Source of the DNA: Actinomycetota bacterium
Lineage (GTDB): Bacteria > Actinomycetota > Actinomycetes > S36-B12 > CAIYMF01
Length of the DNA stretch: 64,000 nucleotides
NCBI GenBank assembly: GCA_026393115.1
Contig: JAPLAU010000018.1
Coordinates: 62,001 to 126,000 of the forward strand
Direction of reading: 5' to 3'
Shown: piece by piece, positions 24,449-33,608 of the stretch
Layout: each line of letters opens with the position of its first letter
Numbering within the stretch: position 1 is the stretch's first letter
Notes under the pieces: model-generated
The model's database searches: none
Seen by the model: the letters and a program-made list of their open reading frames with translations, nothing else
Told to the model about the DNA's origin: nothing
Position numbers and translations under genes: made by a program

Positions 24449-25888
24449 TCAATCGCGGTAGGGCAGCGTGATCCATGGATTCTGGCGCACTTCGCCGCGA
24501 GTATCGGCTCTACCCGACCAGAGATCGAACAGTGCCCCAATGTCGATCGCAACGCCGCCCGCCGCCCGAATCGCGCCGCAGTACATCTTGCCGAGCGTGC
24601 CGGCACCAACGAGCCATAACTGTCCTGGCTCAAACGGGTACGCCATGATGTCGCGATAGCAGTCATCCCAGTGCGAGGCCGAAGCGTTGTCGTAGTCGTA
24701 GTAAAAGATCTCGCCGGGCACCGCGAGCCATTCGACGTCGGTGCGATCGGCGATGGGTCGCATGTCGCGGGGATTCACCGGGCCGATGACGCCTGTGAGA
24801 TGCGGCAGCAGTCGCTTGATTTCACCGGTCGCCTCGAGCGCGAGGTGCAGGTACCAGCCACCAGAAACGATGCGCTCGCGATCGATGCCCGCGTCGAGTA
24901 CCGAGAGCGGAACGGTGCGCGTGTCAACAGGTCCGTGTAGACACTGCACGAGATCAGGAATACCAACGAGATCCGCCGTGAGCAGGCTCGCAGTGAGATC
25001 AGCGAGAAACTGCTCATGCTCGTCGTCGTCTAGTTCACGCAAATGACCGTCGGGTCCGCGACCGACGGCGCCACCCAAGTTGGCGCGTTGACCTCGCATC
25101 ACGACGCCTTCGCCATCTCCTAGTCGAACCAGGCTGTACCCGGTACGCGACGTCACCGCAGCGAGCACCCCGTCGACAACCGATTCGACGTAAGCAGCAT
25201 CAATGGCGTCGACCTCATGCCAGGGCACGGTCTGTCTGCGAATCGGACTCGGATCTTGCTGAAGGTCGACGAGAAGTCGGATGACGGTCAGGGCCTCATC
25301 GTCAGTAAACGGGTAGTAACGACTGTCGAGCGCATGTAGTTGTCGCGCGAAATAGGCGACGCGTTCCTCACTGATCTGCTCACCCATCGCAAATTCCAGC
25401 GGCCACTCGTCAGCAATCGCGCTTCCGGAAAGCACTCTCGCCGCAGAGTCGGCACATGTCGCGTTGACGCGGCTAGCGGCGAACAGCCAGTGCACTTGCA
25501 GAGTGTGATCCATCGCCGACAGGTTCGGAAGGTGAGTGGTGACGATCGTGAAGGCCTCATCGGTTCGTCCGGCGATTCGCAGAAGGTCGACGCGACTGAG
25601 ATCAACCTACGGGTTACCTGCATGGGGATCGAGAAGTGTGAGAGCGGCAGGAAGGCGATCGCGATCACGCATCGCTGCTACCGCTTGTGCATTGACCATC
25701 GCACCCGTCGGCGTCGCGAGTAGCGGGTTACCGTCTAGATCAGCAAGCAGATCGGTCAGGGCCGCGACGGGTGAGTCGGCTTTCCAGACGGCGTCAGGGA
25801 ATCGTTGACGAAGAGTGGTGAGTTGCTCTTCTAAATCCGGGATACTCTCAGCAGTCGTCGCTGACTGCCCTCCCCGCTTCGGCCACAT
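24449..25888 (-). pseudogene. GT-D fold glycosyltransferase-like protein interrupted by an in-frame TAG
   Basis: Two open stretches in one frame: 25610-25888 (93 residues) and 24449-25513 (354 residues), separated by TAG at 25607-25609. The sequence just after the stop (VDLSRVDLLRIAGRTDEAFTI) continues the TPR-like helical pattern that precedes it (LPAALTLLDPHAGNP), which suggests one original gene. The C-terminal domain has YSLVRLGDGEG and LVGAGTLGKMYCGAI...IDIGALFDLWSG, the marks of the GT-D (DUF1792-related) family found in polysaccharide loci. The 354-residue part, from ATG 25513, keeps the whole GT-D domain and could still be made. Nonsense mutation, readthrough or base error are all possible. 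Confidence 0.65.
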
Positions 25889-25912
25889 GCGCTCACGTTA
25901 TACCGGAGCGCG

Positions 25913-27274
25913 CTATCCCACGCGAATTGGAGTCTGGCCCACTCGAACAGTTGCCGTAGCAGCAGTGGACGACAGGGTGCACACGGTACCCAGTGGACAC
26001 AACTTCGACGAAGGCTTCACCGGAACCCTGTGTGTGCCCGCGTTCGACCACAAGACACGGAATGCCTTGCCCGACTTGGTGAAGCCGCAGTTGTAGACAC
26101 CCGACACGGTCACGCAGCCAGTGAAAGAAGCGCCGCTGATCCACGACCGCACAGCCGCGTAGCCCGTCGCCGACGAGGAGCCGGTCTGCATGGTGATTCC
26201 CAAGACATCGCTCGACCCAACCCACGCGTACCAATACACGCGTGAGACGCCGAGTCGCACCGAGTCGAGGTACGTGCGCGCGACGTACTGTGCCGCGGTG
26301 TTTCCATCGATGTGTCGCACACACGGAGTGGCACTTCCACACGCTGCGACGTTCACCCCCCGAAGCCCGTAGTTCACTTCGGTGTCCCACAACTCACGCA
26401 CCGGTACACGGCGCTCAGCGATGCGCGCGCGCATCGACGTGATCAAGGCCGCTCGTTCTGCAGGTCCCTGATCGCGGTAAGGGTAGGTGTGCATAGCAAA
26501 GGCGTCGATTGGCCACGCCCGTGACCCGTAGCCCTTCACTGACGCAAGCGCACTCAGGTAGCGACCGAAGAAACACGCATCCCGTTGGGAAACCTTTGCG
26601 CATGCCGTTGAGGTGGTCGGCAGCATTCCGCGCCTTAAGGTCACACTCGGTGCGACCGTTCGCGACACGTGGCGAGAGGGATACGTCGCATCGACGGACT
26701 TGATGATGGTGTCAACGCGGCCTGTCATCTTGGCCATCTGTGCAGGTGTGCCAGTCCAAAAAGTGGAGAGGTTCATTTCGTTCCACACCTGGAAACCGTT
26801 GATCGCGCCGCCGAGTGAGTCACGGTTGTACTCGGCAAGTGCCTTCACGAACGTGTAGTAGGAGTTCAGATCGTCAGGGGGCGATGAGGTGGATGTGTGA
26901 TCCCACGGCAGCACATGACTGGTGTCTTTCGTTGCCCACGACGGAGTGATTCCCATGACCATCACGAAGTCATTGACACCGCGCGCGCGTCCGGCATCGA
27001 TCATCGCCTTGAGCGGAGCCCAGTTGTACGTACCGGGGGCGGGGTTCAGCGCGGGCCATGCAACTCCCGAGTCCCACAGCCGCCAGCTGCCGGCGGGAAC
27101 GGTCACGGTTCCGTTGATGGGGTGCATCCCAAACAGCGTGCCTCGAACAGGAACAGGAGCTGCCGCAGCGCGGACAACCGTGGGCGTCGCCGACACGGCT
27201 GGCGAGACTCCGGCGGAGAGAAGGCCAGCAGCGAGTGCCGGCACCACGAGGGCAAGCCCCAAGACACGCTTCAT
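25913..27274 (-). CDS. Secreted glycoside hydrolase, clan GH-A (GH39/GH5-like)
   Basis: 453 residues. A Sec signal peptide (MKRVLGLALVVPALAAGLLSAG, cleavage near A28-A31) leads into a TIM-barrel: WRLWDSGVAWPALNP, general acid Glu166 in VWNEMN and nucleophile Glu299 in LWDTEVNYG. The about 80 residues after the barrel (GCVTVSGVYNCGFTKSG, PLGTVCTLSS) contain paired cysteines and look like a small beta domain. It likely cuts or trims a polysaccharide outside the cell, perhaps one made by the neighbouring locus. The exact GH family is not certain. Confidence 0.82.
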   Translation of the reverse strand: MKRVLGLALVVPALAAGLLSAGVSPAVSATPTVVRAAAAPVPVRGTLFGMHPINGTVTVPAGSWRLWDSGVAWPALNPAPGTYNWAPLKAMIDAGRARGVNDFVMVMGITPSWATKDTSHVLPWDHTSTSSPPDDLNSYYTFVKALAEYNRDSLGGAINGFQVWNEMNLSTFWTGTPAQMAKMTGRVDTIIKSVDATYPSRHVSRTVAPSVTLRRGMLPTTSTACAKVSQRDACFFGRYLSALASVKGYGSRAWPIDAFAMHTYPYRDQGPAERAALITSMRARIAERRVPVRELWDTEVNYGLRGVNVAACGSATPCVRHIDGNTAAQYVARTYLDSVRLGVSRVYWYAWVGSSDVLGITMQTGSSSATGYAAVRSWISGASFTGCVTVSGVYNCGFTKSGKAFRVLWSNAGTHRVPVKPSSKLCPLGTVCTLSSTAATATVRVGQTPIRVG

Positions 27275-27380
27275 CCGAACAGCTCCTGCCGCATAGATCG
27301 CTTATCGACCAATCGGAGCGCATCCACACGTGATTGGGCCCACCATCACCCTTTCGGCCTAACCCTCGTTCCTCGTCACC

Positions 27381-27424
27381 ATCGGGGGCACCCAGGCGCG
27401 CACCTAGCGCGTTCAGGCGCCCCA
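27381..27424 (+). repeat. Dispersed repeat, copy A
   Basis: ATCGGGGGCACCCAGGCGCG, then CACCTAGCGCG, a short spacer and GGCGCCCCA. GGGGGC/GCCCC and CGCG/CGCG can pair to make an imperfect stem-loop. The core is shared with 45781 and 61363. This copy lies in the 220-base gap between the divergent glycosidase and HD-domain genes; the rest of the gap is pyrimidine-rich upstream and shows no clear promoter. Confidence 0.75.
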
Positions 27425-27494
27425 CTGATGTCACACCCTGTCGCTACTCTGGGTAGTGAGGGTGGGGTAAGGCTTCACCCGAGAAAGGGGGACC

Positions 27495-28247
27495 ATGACC
27501 TACCACTTCCACGAGGGCGACGACTCACCGTGCACCCCGCTTTACGGTCACTCGGTGGCCGACGCTCTCTCGTACGCAGCGACAGCGCACGCCTGTCAGT
27601 TGCGCAAGGGCAAACCGCATGAGCCCTACCTCACCCACCTGCTGCGGGTGTCACAGTTGGCACTGCGCTACCGCTATCCCGAGTCGCCCGACGCCGATGC
27701 GGTGGTGATCGCGGGGGCACTGCACGACACCGCCGAAGATCAGGGCGGCGAGGTGCGCCTTCGCGATATCGCGTGGCGATTCGGCCCACGCGTCGCTGAG
27801 ATCGTCGAAGCGTGCAGCGATTCAGTCACCGCAGACCCGGAAAACAAAGCGCCGTACCCCGCACGCAAGCGCCACCACATCGCCAGCGTTGACGCGACCG
27901 ATGATGCCGGTATCGCACTCGTGACCGTCTGCGACAAGATCGCCAATCTCGAGGAAGTCCTTGAGGATCTGGCACCTCTGAACCCTGACGAGCGCGAGAA
28001 GTACATGCTGGTGTTCAAGGGACGCGTCGAAGGAACAGCGGCCTACTACCGCGGCATGTACCGAGCCACGTCATCGACAGCACCTCCGAAGGCCTCAGCT
28101 CACCTTCGACGATTGGTGGTGCAGCTATACGAAGTTTTCGACCTTGACGTAGCCAGCATCGACGATGCGAGTCTCCCGCCGAGCGACCAGTTCTACGCGA
28201 GCATCGAAGCCGACATCGACGATGACGGAAACTACGACGGCCGCTAA
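27495..28247 (+). CDS. HD-domain phosphohydrolase, MESH1/SpoT-like
   Basis: 250 residues after GAAAGGGGGA. The N-terminal HD fold carries the (p)ppGpp-hydrolase-like signature: AHACQLRKGKPHEPYLTHLLRV (31-52), HDTAED (77-82) and VTVCDKIANLEEVL for the last Asp. There is no synthetase domain, and the acidic C-terminus (SIEADIDDDG) is unassigned. Small alarmone hydrolases of this type remove pyrophosphate from (p)ppGpp; here activity is inferred from motifs. Confidence 0.85.
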   Translation: MTYHFHEGDDSPCTPLYGHSVADALSYAATAHACQLRKGKPHEPYLTHLLRVSQLALRYRYPESPDADAVVIAGALHDTAEDQGGEVRLRDIAWRFGPRVAEIVEACSDSVTADPENKAPYPARKRHHIASVDATDDAGIALVTVCDKIANLEEVLEDLAPLNPDEREKYMLVFKGRVEGTAAYYRGMYRATSSTAPPKASAHLRRLVVQLYEVFDLDVASIDDASLPPSDQFYASIEADIDDDGNYDGR

Positions 28248-28261
28248 CCCGCCCGCGACAC

Positions 28262-29554
28262 TCAGCCCGGTTGCACGAACGTCACCGTGGCCGCCGATCC
28301 AAGACCACTGCCATTCACAGCGCGCACTTGAAACTGGTACGTCGCTCCCGCAACGGCACCGGAATCGGCGTACACACGTGCACGACCCACACTTCCCCAC
28401 GTCGTAGCGCTCGGCTGCCACGCCGACCACACGCCCGATCCCGCTGCATGGCCACGCGCGCGCAACTCGTACCGAAGGACGGCCCCACTTCCTAGCGACG
28501 CTGGGGCAGACCACGTCAGTCGAATGGCGCCAGCACTGGGAAAAGTCACCACACACGTGCGCGGTGTCGTCGGCGTACCCACCACCACGGGAGTCGACTT
28601 GGCCGAAGCAACGCCAGTGCCCAGTCTGTTAGTCGCGCGCACGGTGAACCGGTACGACGTTCGGTTCGTCAATCCCGTGACGGTGCACGATCGCCCACCG
28701 GTTGTGGCACACGTTCGCCCGCCTGGTGCCGCCGTGACGACGTACTTCGTGATCGTCGCACCACCATTGCTCGCCGGTGCCTTCCACGAAACAACCGCAG
28801 CTCGGTTACGTGAACTGGCAACCACCGTTCGTGGAGCACCCGGCTTGGTAGGCGTGAGTGATGCTCCGACTCGAAGGGGCACCCACGACACCAGTGGATT
28901 TGGCAGCGTACTGACGTTGCCCGCCAGTTGAGTTGACGTCATCTGCACACACACGCCTGTTGAGATGACGGCGCTCTTCGAGCAGTCCGCGTTCGCTGGT
29001 GGAGAGAAGGTGCGCGTCGCCACCACCCGAACGAATACGTGAGCGATCTGACTTCGGGTGAGATTGAAGGCTGGTACTTGCCAGGTGGCACCGTTCTTGG
29101 TCAACGCACCACACCAACTGCTCGCCGGAAACGCGTTGTTGCTGATGTCGGTGATCACGCAGCGGAAATCGGCGGCCGTGCGAATCGCGGGTGCGACCCC
29201 CGACGGCAGCAAGAGATTCATTCGGAAAGTGCCCGCGAGATCTGGGTTGGGCGGCGACACGATCGCCGTCATTGCGTGAATGGTGAAGGCCTCACCCACA
29301 CGCGGCGCAGAGGTGGGTCCCGCGGAAGAGGTGTAGTCAACCTCTGCCTGCCGCAACACGTATGACATGCAATTGAGCGGACCCGCGCAGTACAGGTACT
29401 GGTCGAACGCGACATGACCGCGCACCCACTGTGATGACGTCCAAATCGGAGTGGCCTGTGCTGACGACATGGGCATCGTCATCGCCACGAGGACGCCCCC
29501 CGCCACGAGAAGGTGGCCGATGATGCGGCCAGCTCGCCGATTCTTCAGTCCCAT
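28262..29554 (-). CDS. Secreted protein with two fibronectin type III domains
   Basis: 430 residues from ATG at 29554, chosen for AAGGGA upstream. Signal peptide to about residue 34 (GHLLVAGGVLVAMTMPMSSAQA). A Cys-containing N-terminal domain of about 200 residues (RVGEAFTIHAM, LLLPSGVAPAI, ADFRCVITD) is followed by FN3 domains of about 90 residues each: APRTVVASSRNRAAVVSWKAP... and TPRTCVVTFPSAGAIRLTWSAP.... No enzyme motif was seen. The N-terminal domain is shared with the divergent neighbour at 29772. The 217-base gap between them holds no further gene. Confidence 0.8.
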   Translation of the reverse strand: MGLKNRRAGRIIGHLLVAGGVLVAMTMPMSSAQATPIWTSSQWVRGHVAFDQYLYCAGPLNCMSYVLRQAEVDYTSSAGPTSAPRVGEAFTIHAMTAIVSPPNPDLAGTFRMNLLLPSGVAPAIRTAADFRCVITDISNNAFPASSWCGALTKNGATWQVPAFNLTRSQIAHVFVRVVATRTFSPPANADCSKSAVISTGVCVQMTSTQLAGNVSTLPNPLVSWVPLRVGASLTPTKPGAPRTVVASSRNRAAVVSWKAPASNGGATITKYVVTAAPGGRTCATTGGRSCTVTGLTNRTSYRFTVRATNRLGTGVASAKSTPVVVGTPTTPRTCVVTFPSAGAIRLTWSAPASLGSGAVLRYELRARGHAAGSGVWSAWQPSATTWGSVGRARVYADSGAVAGATYQFQVRAVNGSGLGSAATVTFVQPG

Positions 29555-29771
29555 GAAGTTCCCTTCGTGCCGGTCGACGTGGGGGTTGTCAGATAACCAC
29601 GACGCTAGGGCGCCCCCAGCAGCCCTGTCTGTCACGCACATGACGGTGCGCTCACGCCCTCACCCGTTTGGCCGCTGATTCATTTGTTGCTTCGCTGAGC
29701 GCCAGAAGGTGGAGTTATCCCTTACTCTTTTGTCACACACAGAATTGCATTGATTACGGAGGGTTACCCCC

Positions 29772-31736
29772 ATGGTGCGTCGTTGGATCACTCGAGTGCT
29801 CGCCCTCGCCGTGATAGCCCTCGGCCTACCGGTACTGGCTGGAGTGGGCCCGGCCGCGGCGTCTCCCGGCTACCTCGACGGAGGCTTCGCCAACAGTTCG
29901 ATCATCAACTGCGGGTCGGTCATCTGGGGCAATCCTTACAGCGAGTTTGGTCTCATGACCTATACCGGCTACTACGGCGACCTCAACTCCAGCCCTCCCT
30001 CGCCCAAAGCCGGAGACACCTTCTACGTTCACGTCGTTGTAGGGGGAGCAGGAAACTCATGCGCTGGCCAGTACGCGTGGGTCGACCTCGCATTGCCGAC
30101 AGGTGTCAGCACCGACATCTCCGTGGCTAACCCCATGCGGTGCAAGTACACCAACACGCAGAGCGTCAGTTCCTTCCAAGCCTGCAACCTGATCGCCTCG
30201 CCTTATCACCCAGGTGCTGTTTCATTCGTCCGGCCGGGTAGTGGTTTCGACAATCAAATCTGGCCGGTGCCAACGGGCGGCACATTGGAATTCCTGTTGC
30301 CGGTGAAGGCATCGAACACGGTCAGTGCGACGATGCAGGCCTTCGTCAAAGCACTCGATGGCAACAGCAATCCTTGGCTCACACCCAACGTCGGAATGTA
30401 CGTTGCGCCCAATGACACGAGTGGCCCTCCGAGCATCGGGTACAAAACTCCTTCAACCGATATCACCCGCGGATCCGCACCCACCTACAGGTCCAATGCG
30501 CTACTCACTACTGGAGTTGCAGGAACAGCTCATCTGCAACTAGGAACCACCACGTCGTACGGACTTATCAACGATCCGGTGTCAATTCCTGGCGCCGACA
30601 CGTGGCTCGTCTGGGACGACTGGACTCCAACGGCAAATACCTTCACCGCCGGTCAGACTTACCACTGGCGGCTGTGCTTCACGCCAAATTCGGGATCTCC
30701 CGTGTGCGGTGCAGACCAAACGTTCGTGGCAGTCGCAGCCGACGCTGTTGCACCCACGGTGCTATCGGTAACGCCGCTTTCCAACCCCGTTACCGGACCC
30801 AACGCAGTCTTCAAGGTGACCTTCAGCGAACCCGTGACCGGCCTCAATGGCCCCACGGCGACGACCATGTCGGCAGCGAACATCTCGACTGGCACGGTGA
30901 CCTTCACCCCCGCAGCGGGATACGCGCAAGTACAAACTGTGACCGTGCCGGTGGGGCTCAGTACCGCCGGCTCCCAACTGCGGCTCTACGTCTTGGCCGG
31001 AAGTGACATCCACGACGCGGCAGGCAATGCTCTGGCATCCGGCGGAAGTAGTGCCCTTGTCACCATTGATCGACCAACAGCAGACACCACAAAGCCCACT
31101 CTCACCACGACGCCCCTACCGGCCGTGAACCTAGGCAGTTCCTTCGTTCAACGATGGACTGCATCAGACGCCGGTGGGTTGGCCTCGTTCCGCGTGCGGT
31201 CACGAACGACGACGTACAAGGGCAGCACAGGCGTCTGGAGTAACCCCACTAGCGTCGGTCCGACCGTGAGGTCAGCAATTGTCACGGCCACACGCGGATC
31301 CAAGTCGTGTGTGGAAGTGATTGCTACAGACCAGAGCGCAAACTCCACTACTGGCACCACTCGCTGCACCCTCACGCCATTCGACGAACGCAGCGCCAGC
31401 AGCACCGGAACATGGACCAAGCCAACGAATTCATCGGCCTACTACGCCAGCACCATCTCGAAGAGCACCAAAGTTGGCGCCACCAAGTACCTCACCGGCG
31501 CCAAGGGCAACCGCGTCATCGTCGTTGCCCAGAAACGACCGGGTGCAGGCAAGATTCAGGTGCTCGTCAACGGGGTAGTCAAGAGCACCATCAACCTCGC
31601 TTCGACTTCGGTCAAGAACAAGCAGGTGTTCACGATCACCGTTCCTGCATTCAGCAATAAGACGGTGACAGTGAAAGTGCTCACCGCCGGAACCACAGGA
31701 GTCTGGATCGACGGATTCGGAGTGGGAACCCTCTAA
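29772..31736 (+). CDS. Large secreted protein with Ig-like domains
   Basis: 654 residues after GGAGGG. Signal peptide (RVLALAVIALGLPVLAGVGPAAA), an N-terminal domain like that of 28262 (KAGDTFYVHVVV, LALPTGVSTDI, NPMRCKYTN), a fibronectin-like stretch (VAGTAHLQLGTTTSYG, FTAGQTYHWRLCF), a Big_5-like domain (SNPVTGPNAVFKVTFSEPVTG, DIHDAAGNALASGG) and a final beta domain (GAKGNRVIVVAQKRPGAGKIQVLVNG) like those ending secreted Ig-type proteins. No catalytic residues were found. A surface or matrix protein is the likely role. Its stop overlaps the convergent amidase by three bases. Confidence 0.78.
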   Translation: MVRRWITRVLALAVIALGLPVLAGVGPAAASPGYLDGGFANSSIINCGSVIWGNPYSEFGLMTYTGYYGDLNSSPPSPKAGDTFYVHVVVGGAGNSCAGQYAWVDLALPTGVSTDISVANPMRCKYTNTQSVSSFQACNLIASPYHPGAVSFVRPGSGFDNQIWPVPTGGTLEFLLPVKASNTVSATMQAFVKALDGNSNPWLTPNVGMYVAPNDTSGPPSIGYKTPSTDITRGSAPTYRSNALLTTGVAGTAHLQLGTTTSYGLINDPVSIPGADTWLVWDDWTPTANTFTAGQTYHWRLCFTPNSGSPVCGADQTFVAVAADAVAPTVLSVTPLSNPVTGPNAVFKVTFSEPVTGLNGPTATTMSAANISTGTVTFTPAAGYAQVQTVTVPVGLSTAGSQLRLYVLAGSDIHDAAGNALASGGSSALVTIDRPTADTTKPTLTTTPLPAVNLGSSFVQRWTASDAGGLASFRVRSRTTTYKGSTGVWSNPTSVGPTVRSAIVTATRGSKSCVEVIATDQSANSTTGTTRCTLTPFDERSASSTGTWTKPTNSSAYYASTISKSTKVGATKYLTGAKGNRVIVVAQKRPGAGKIQVLVNGVVKSTINLASTSVKNKQVFTITVPAFSNKTVTVKVLTAGTTGVWIDGFGVGTL

Positions 31737-33154
31737 CTCACCCGCGTGGCCCAAGGAGCAGCGTCCTCAAGTTCATACGCGAGCGACAAGAGCGTGCGCT
31801 CCTGCCCATACGCTGCTCCCACCTGCACACCGATGGGAACACCATGCGAACTGCGGCCCAGCGGCAACGAGATCGCGGGCGAGCCTGACACGTTCTGCAT
31901 GGGAGTAAACGACGTGTAGCGCAACAAACGGGTCAGATGCGTGCGGAAATCGACGTCGGGTCCGAAGTAGCCAATCGGCGCAGGCGCGTGCCCCAACACC
32001 GGCGACAGCACCACGTCGAAATTGGCGAACACGGGCTCGCGATCGCGCGCGAAGCGGCGCAGTCGGCGCAACGAACCGGGCAGCCGCTCAGCTTCGCGGG
32101 TGAACAGTGACGCCAATCCGTCGGTCAACTTCTCCGTGCGCGATCCGTCAAAGCCTGGACCGTACAGACGCCGACCACCGCGCTTGAGTGCAAACGACAA
32201 GAATGCCCAGTAGCGCAGGAAGTCCGGTCCGAATTGATCTTCGACAGGAAGCGGAACCACCTCAACATGGTGGCCCAGCGCCTCGCACAATGCAGCGGCC
32301 GCTGTGACGGCGTCGACAACCTCCTCCGACACCGGAAGGTCGCGCAACCCATGAGTCATCAACCCAATGCGCAATCGCTGCGAATCGGGTTCGCTCACCA
32401 TGCCGATTTCAGGAAGCGCCGGATTGCGGTACACCTGCTCGGCAAGCGAGTAATACAGTGCGGTGTCGCGAACCGACCGCGTCACGACTCCTTGCACGGT
32501 GAGGTTCACCGGCAACCGATCAAGCTCAGGCATATCAACGAGCCGGCCACGCGAAGGCTTGAGTCCGACCAGCCCACAGCACGACGCGGGAATGCGGATT
32601 GAGCCGCCGCCATCGTTGGCGTGAGCCATCGAAACAACTCCCGCCGCCACCAACGCAGCCGACCCTCCGCTTGAGCCACCTGTCGAATAGCCGATGTTCC
32701 ATGGATTGCGCGTCGCACCAAATCGCGTCGACTCTGTTGTCGCTGTCAGACCAAACTCCGGCAGCGTCGTCTTCGCGATAGGGCTGACACCCAAACCCAG
32801 GTACTGCGCCACCCACGGAGAACTGGCTTCGGCCGGCTGGGCCGGCATCGCCCACGAACCCTCAGTCGTTGTGAAACCCGTGAGTGGCTCGTTGTCCTTG
32901 ATCAACGTCGGAATGCCGGCCAGCGGAAGTTCGGTATCGCTCGACGCACCCGCCGCGGCTGCGTCGTCGACCCACCACGCCACAGCGTTCAACGTCGGGT
33001 TGACGGCGCGAGCGCGAGCGATGGCTGCCTCACGCAGTTCGGCCGCCGAGACATCACGACGTGCGAGGCGCTCAAGCAACGCCGTGGTGTCGTCGGTACC
33101 GAGTGCATCGTCAGCGGTGGCATCAACTTGCTGGGAATTCGAAGGCGTTGACAT
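31733..33154 (-). CDS. Amidase-signature enzyme
   Basis: 473 residues, ATG at 33154. The Ser-cisSer-Lys triad is visible: Lys86 in IPTLIKDNEP, Ser161 in STGGSSGGS and nucleophile Ser185 in DGGGSIRIPAS, with the same spacing (75 and 24) as in fatty acid amide hydrolase. PLAGIPTLIKD and GLVGLKPSRGR are family landmarks. It hydrolyses an amide or ester bond in the cytoplasm; substrate unknown. It is not GatA-like in context, as no gatB or gatC is near. Confidence 0.9.
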   Translation of the reverse strand: MSTPSNSQQVDATADDALGTDDTTALLERLARRDVSAAELREAAIARARAVNPTLNAVAWWVDDAAAAGASSDTELPLAGIPTLIKDNEPLTGFTTTEGSWAMPAQPAEASSPWVAQYLGLGVSPIAKTTLPEFGLTATTESTRFGATRNPWNIGYSTGGSSGGSAALVAAGVVSMAHANDGGGSIRIPASCCGLVGLKPSRGRLVDMPELDRLPVNLTVQGVVTRSVRDTALYYSLAEQVYRNPALPEIGMVSEPDSQRLRIGLMTHGLRDLPVSEEVVDAVTAAAALCEALGHHVEVVPLPVEDQFGPDFLRYWAFLSFALKRGGRRLYGPGFDGSRTEKLTDGLASLFTREAERLPGSLRRLRRFARDREPVFANFDVVLSPVLGHAPAPIGYFGPDVDFRTHLTRLLRYTSFTPMQNVSGSPAISLPLGRSSHGVPIGVQVGAAYGQERTLLSLAYELEDAAPWATRVS

Positions 33155-33202
33155 GTGCCCACCCTACGCGGCGGTTCGCGGCGAACAGAGTCGATCCGTG
33201 AG

Positions 33203-33562
33203 TCAATAACCGCGTTCGGCGACATTGGCCAAACGAGTACGCACCAGTTTGCGAACGAGCACCTGGCTCAACGGCTTGTCCGGAGGAAACCGCAGGGTGC
33301 CGCGACTGGTCGTAAACCCTTCGATTTCGTCTCCGAGCATGTCGAGCACGGCGCCACTCATCGGGAAGTAACTGCAGTGACGCGTGAACGCCCCGAAGCC
33401 CGCAATAGAGTGCCCGTCACGCTTGAACGTCGGAAGGTTGTAGGTGATGCACTCAAGGGCTCCCGGCAACGCCGTGTGAATTCGCTTGCGCAGCACGAGC
33501 AGGGTTGAGCGATGGGGCTCGGGAACCGTGGCGAGGTAGTCGTCAATATCAGCAAACGGCAT
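33203..33562 (-). CDS. DUF1801-family protein
   Basis: 119 residues, typical length. IDDYLATVPEPHRSTLLVLRKRI, ECITYNLPTFK and FPPDKPLSQVLVRKLVRTRL follow the DUF1801 (YdhG/YjhQ) pattern, a small alpha/beta fold related to frataxin-like iron chaperones by structure. Function is unknown. It lies alone between the amidase and the MoxR operon. Confidence 0.82.
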   Translation of the reverse strand: MPFADIDDYLATVPEPHRSTLLVLRKRIHTALPGALECITYNLPTFKRDGHSIAGFGAFTRHCSYFPMSGAVLDMLGDEIEGFTTSRGTLRFPPDKPLSQVLVRKLVRTRLANVAERGY

Positions 33563-33608
33563 CGCGCCACAGTACTACGGTCAGACTCCACTGGCTTATG
33601 CTCATCGC

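Noticed and set aside
26897-27622. 241-residue plus-strand open frame across repeat copy A
   Set aside because: It overlaps the N-terminus of the secreted glycosidase and the HD-domain gene, shows no domain pattern and has no ribosome site.
28262-31736. Glycosidase or protease activity in the two secreted Ig/FN3 proteins
   Set aside because: No catalytic residues or known enzyme domain could be seen in either.
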